A stretch of DNA of 6,224 nucleotides, from positions 1 through 6,224 of the forward strand of contig CAJXNF010000180.1 in assembly GCA_913056375.1 (NCBI GenBank). Direction: 5' to 3'. A model generated the notes under the pieces. The model was given only the letters and a program-made list of their open reading frames with translations, did not search any database and was not told where the DNA came from. How positions within the stretch are numbered: position 1 is the first letter of the stretch; every line of letters begins with the position of its first letter. A program made the translations under genes and the position numbers. Below are positions 5,338-6,224 of the stretch, piece by piece. The DNA comes from an uncultured Pseudomonadota bacterium. Lineage in GTDB: Bacteria > SAR324 > NAC60-12.

Positions 5338-6224
5338 TCAGAACCAATCCTTTTGCTTCAGGAACCAGCCAATCCCAATCCCAATGATTAACATAGCCAA
5401 GAGAACCATTGGGTAGCCATATTCCCATCCTAGCTCTGGCATGTGCTGAAAATTCATTCCGTATATCCCAGCAATAAGAGTCAGCGGCATGAAGATTGTT
5501 GAAATCACAGCCAGGACCTTCATCTTGTCATTCGTTTTCTGACTCATCAGAGACAAATACAGATCGATCATTCCTGAAAGAATTTCTTGGTCAGCTTTTA
5601 CAAATTCGAGCGCTTGCTGGGAATGATCTTGAACATCTCTCAAATACATCAAATTTTCCTCACGAAACCACTCGCTGTAATCTTCATATAATTCTCCAAC
5701 AAGACTACGGACAGAGGGCATCACCCTAGCAACTGAGATCATTTGTCTACGAAGTCTGTAAACCTCCTGCAAAAGTTGGGGGTCAGGTTTCTCACTAAGA
5801 TTCTCCTCCATGAGAATGAGGCTATCGCGGATCTCGTCAAGAAACTCAAGATGCTGATCCACCAACAGATCCAAAACAGCACAAAATAAAAAATCTGGAT
5901 GCAAATCACGATAGTGCGACCTTTTCCCACGCCGGATCCTTTGTCTGACGGGCTCTAGGAGGTCTTTCTCTGAACTTGCAAAAGTGACCAAGTCATTTTC
6001 TCTCCAAAGAATATTTATCTGTTTGCGTGTAACCTCCATCTTCTCTGGATTCCAACTGAAAGTGGGAACAGTCACCAGTAGGAGTTGTCCTTGTTCATCT
6101 AGTTTAGGTCTTTGATTCTGATGGACAATATCTTCAATTAAAAGTGGGTGGAGCCCGAAGTAATTCCCAACACCCTCAATCCCTTCCTTGTCATTCAAGT
6201 GCTCATATCCGTACCAACGAAGCG
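5338..6224 (-). CDS. corA: CorA-family magnesium/cobalt channel, N-terminus missing
   Basis: CorA proteins are homopentameric inner-membrane channels for Mg2+ and, in some cases, Co2+ or Ni2+. The stop is TGA at 5340-5338. The frame stays open to the right edge, giving about 294 visible residues. A TTG at 6198 is only an internal Leu, because the codons before it (LRWYGYEHL) match the usual CorA context, so the true start lies outside. Visible parts are YFGLHPLLIEDIVHQNQRPKL (family block), the soluble domain with the long charged helix (DEIRDSLILMEENL through to KADQEILSGMIDLYLSLMS), the pore helix (TIFMPLTLIAGIYGMN) with the signature Gly-Met-Asn at 5460-5452, the periplasmic loop FQHMPELGWEYGYP, a second membrane helix, and the basic tail KQKDWF. 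Family lengths of about 320-350 suggest 25-55 residues are missing. The gene is convergent with carA, with 9 nt between the two stop codons. Confidence 0.95.
   Translation of the reverse strand, partial: LRWYGYEHLNDKEGIEGVGNYFGLHPLLIEDIVHQNQRPKLDEQGQLLLVTVPTFSWNPEKMEVTRKQINILWRENDLVTFASSEKDLLEPVRQRIRRGKRSHYRDLHPDFLFCAVLDLLVDQHLEFLDEIRDSLILMEENLSEKPDPQLLQEVYRLRRQMISVARVMPSVRSLVGELYEDYSEWFREENLMYLRDVQDHSQQALEFVKADQEILSGMIDLYLSLMSQKTNDKMKVLAVISTIFMPLTLIAGIYGMNFQHMPELGWEYGYPMVLLAMLIIGIGIGWFLKQKDWF

Noticed and set aside
4847..5428. Minus-strand frames of 73-96 codons opposite carA
   Set aside because: They are antisense to conserved CarA motifs, show no recognisable domain, and one runs through the convergent carA/corA ends.
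6196..6198. TTG at 6198 as the start of the CorA protein
   Set aside because: The frame continues upstream to the edge with residues that fit CorA, and starting here would leave the protein too short at its N-terminus.

Overview
The window looks like ordinary chromosome of an A+T-rich Gram-negative bacterium. The Gram-negative assignment rests on a family 9 (LPS-type) glycosyltransferase and a protein with a lipobox signal peptide. The protein sequences have a proteobacterial flavour, perhaps delta-like or SAR324-like, but that is an impression and not a demonstrated placement. No mobile element, tRNA, rRNA or CRISPR array was seen.

Layout from left to right. Positions 1-1382, all minus strand: the N-terminal part of a lipoprotein running off the left edge, a possible 36-residue single-span membrane protein overlapping it, and a complete family 9 glycosyltransferase. 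Positions 1444-4012, minus strand: a copper-resistance unit in the order copA then csoR, with only 4 nt between copA and the preferred csoR start. Positions 4013-4224: a divergent intergenic region holding a well-formed promoter for copA whose spacer and -10 element are covered by a CsoR-type palindrome. Positions 4225-5328, plus strand: carA, the glutaminase subunit of carbamoyl-phosphate synthetase, without carB next to it. Positions 5338-6224, minus strand: a CorA-family divalent metal channel that lacks its N-terminus at the right edge and ends only 9 nt from the end of carA.

Functional reading. The copper unit is self-contained. CsoR should repress the promoter ahead of copA, Cu(I) should release it, and CopA then exports Cu(I) from the cytoplasm. 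Because csoR lies downstream of copA in the same transcript, the repressor probably regulates itself. The glycosyltransferase may be reached by read-through from csoR, since no convincing terminator separates them. carA and corA are housekeeping genes with no evident link to copper.

No new multi-gene system is apparent. The best places for a second look are the left 280 bases, where two homopolymer runs and overlapping frames leave the start of the lipoprotein unclear, the copA control region, and an unusual residue in the CopA nucleotide-binding domain.
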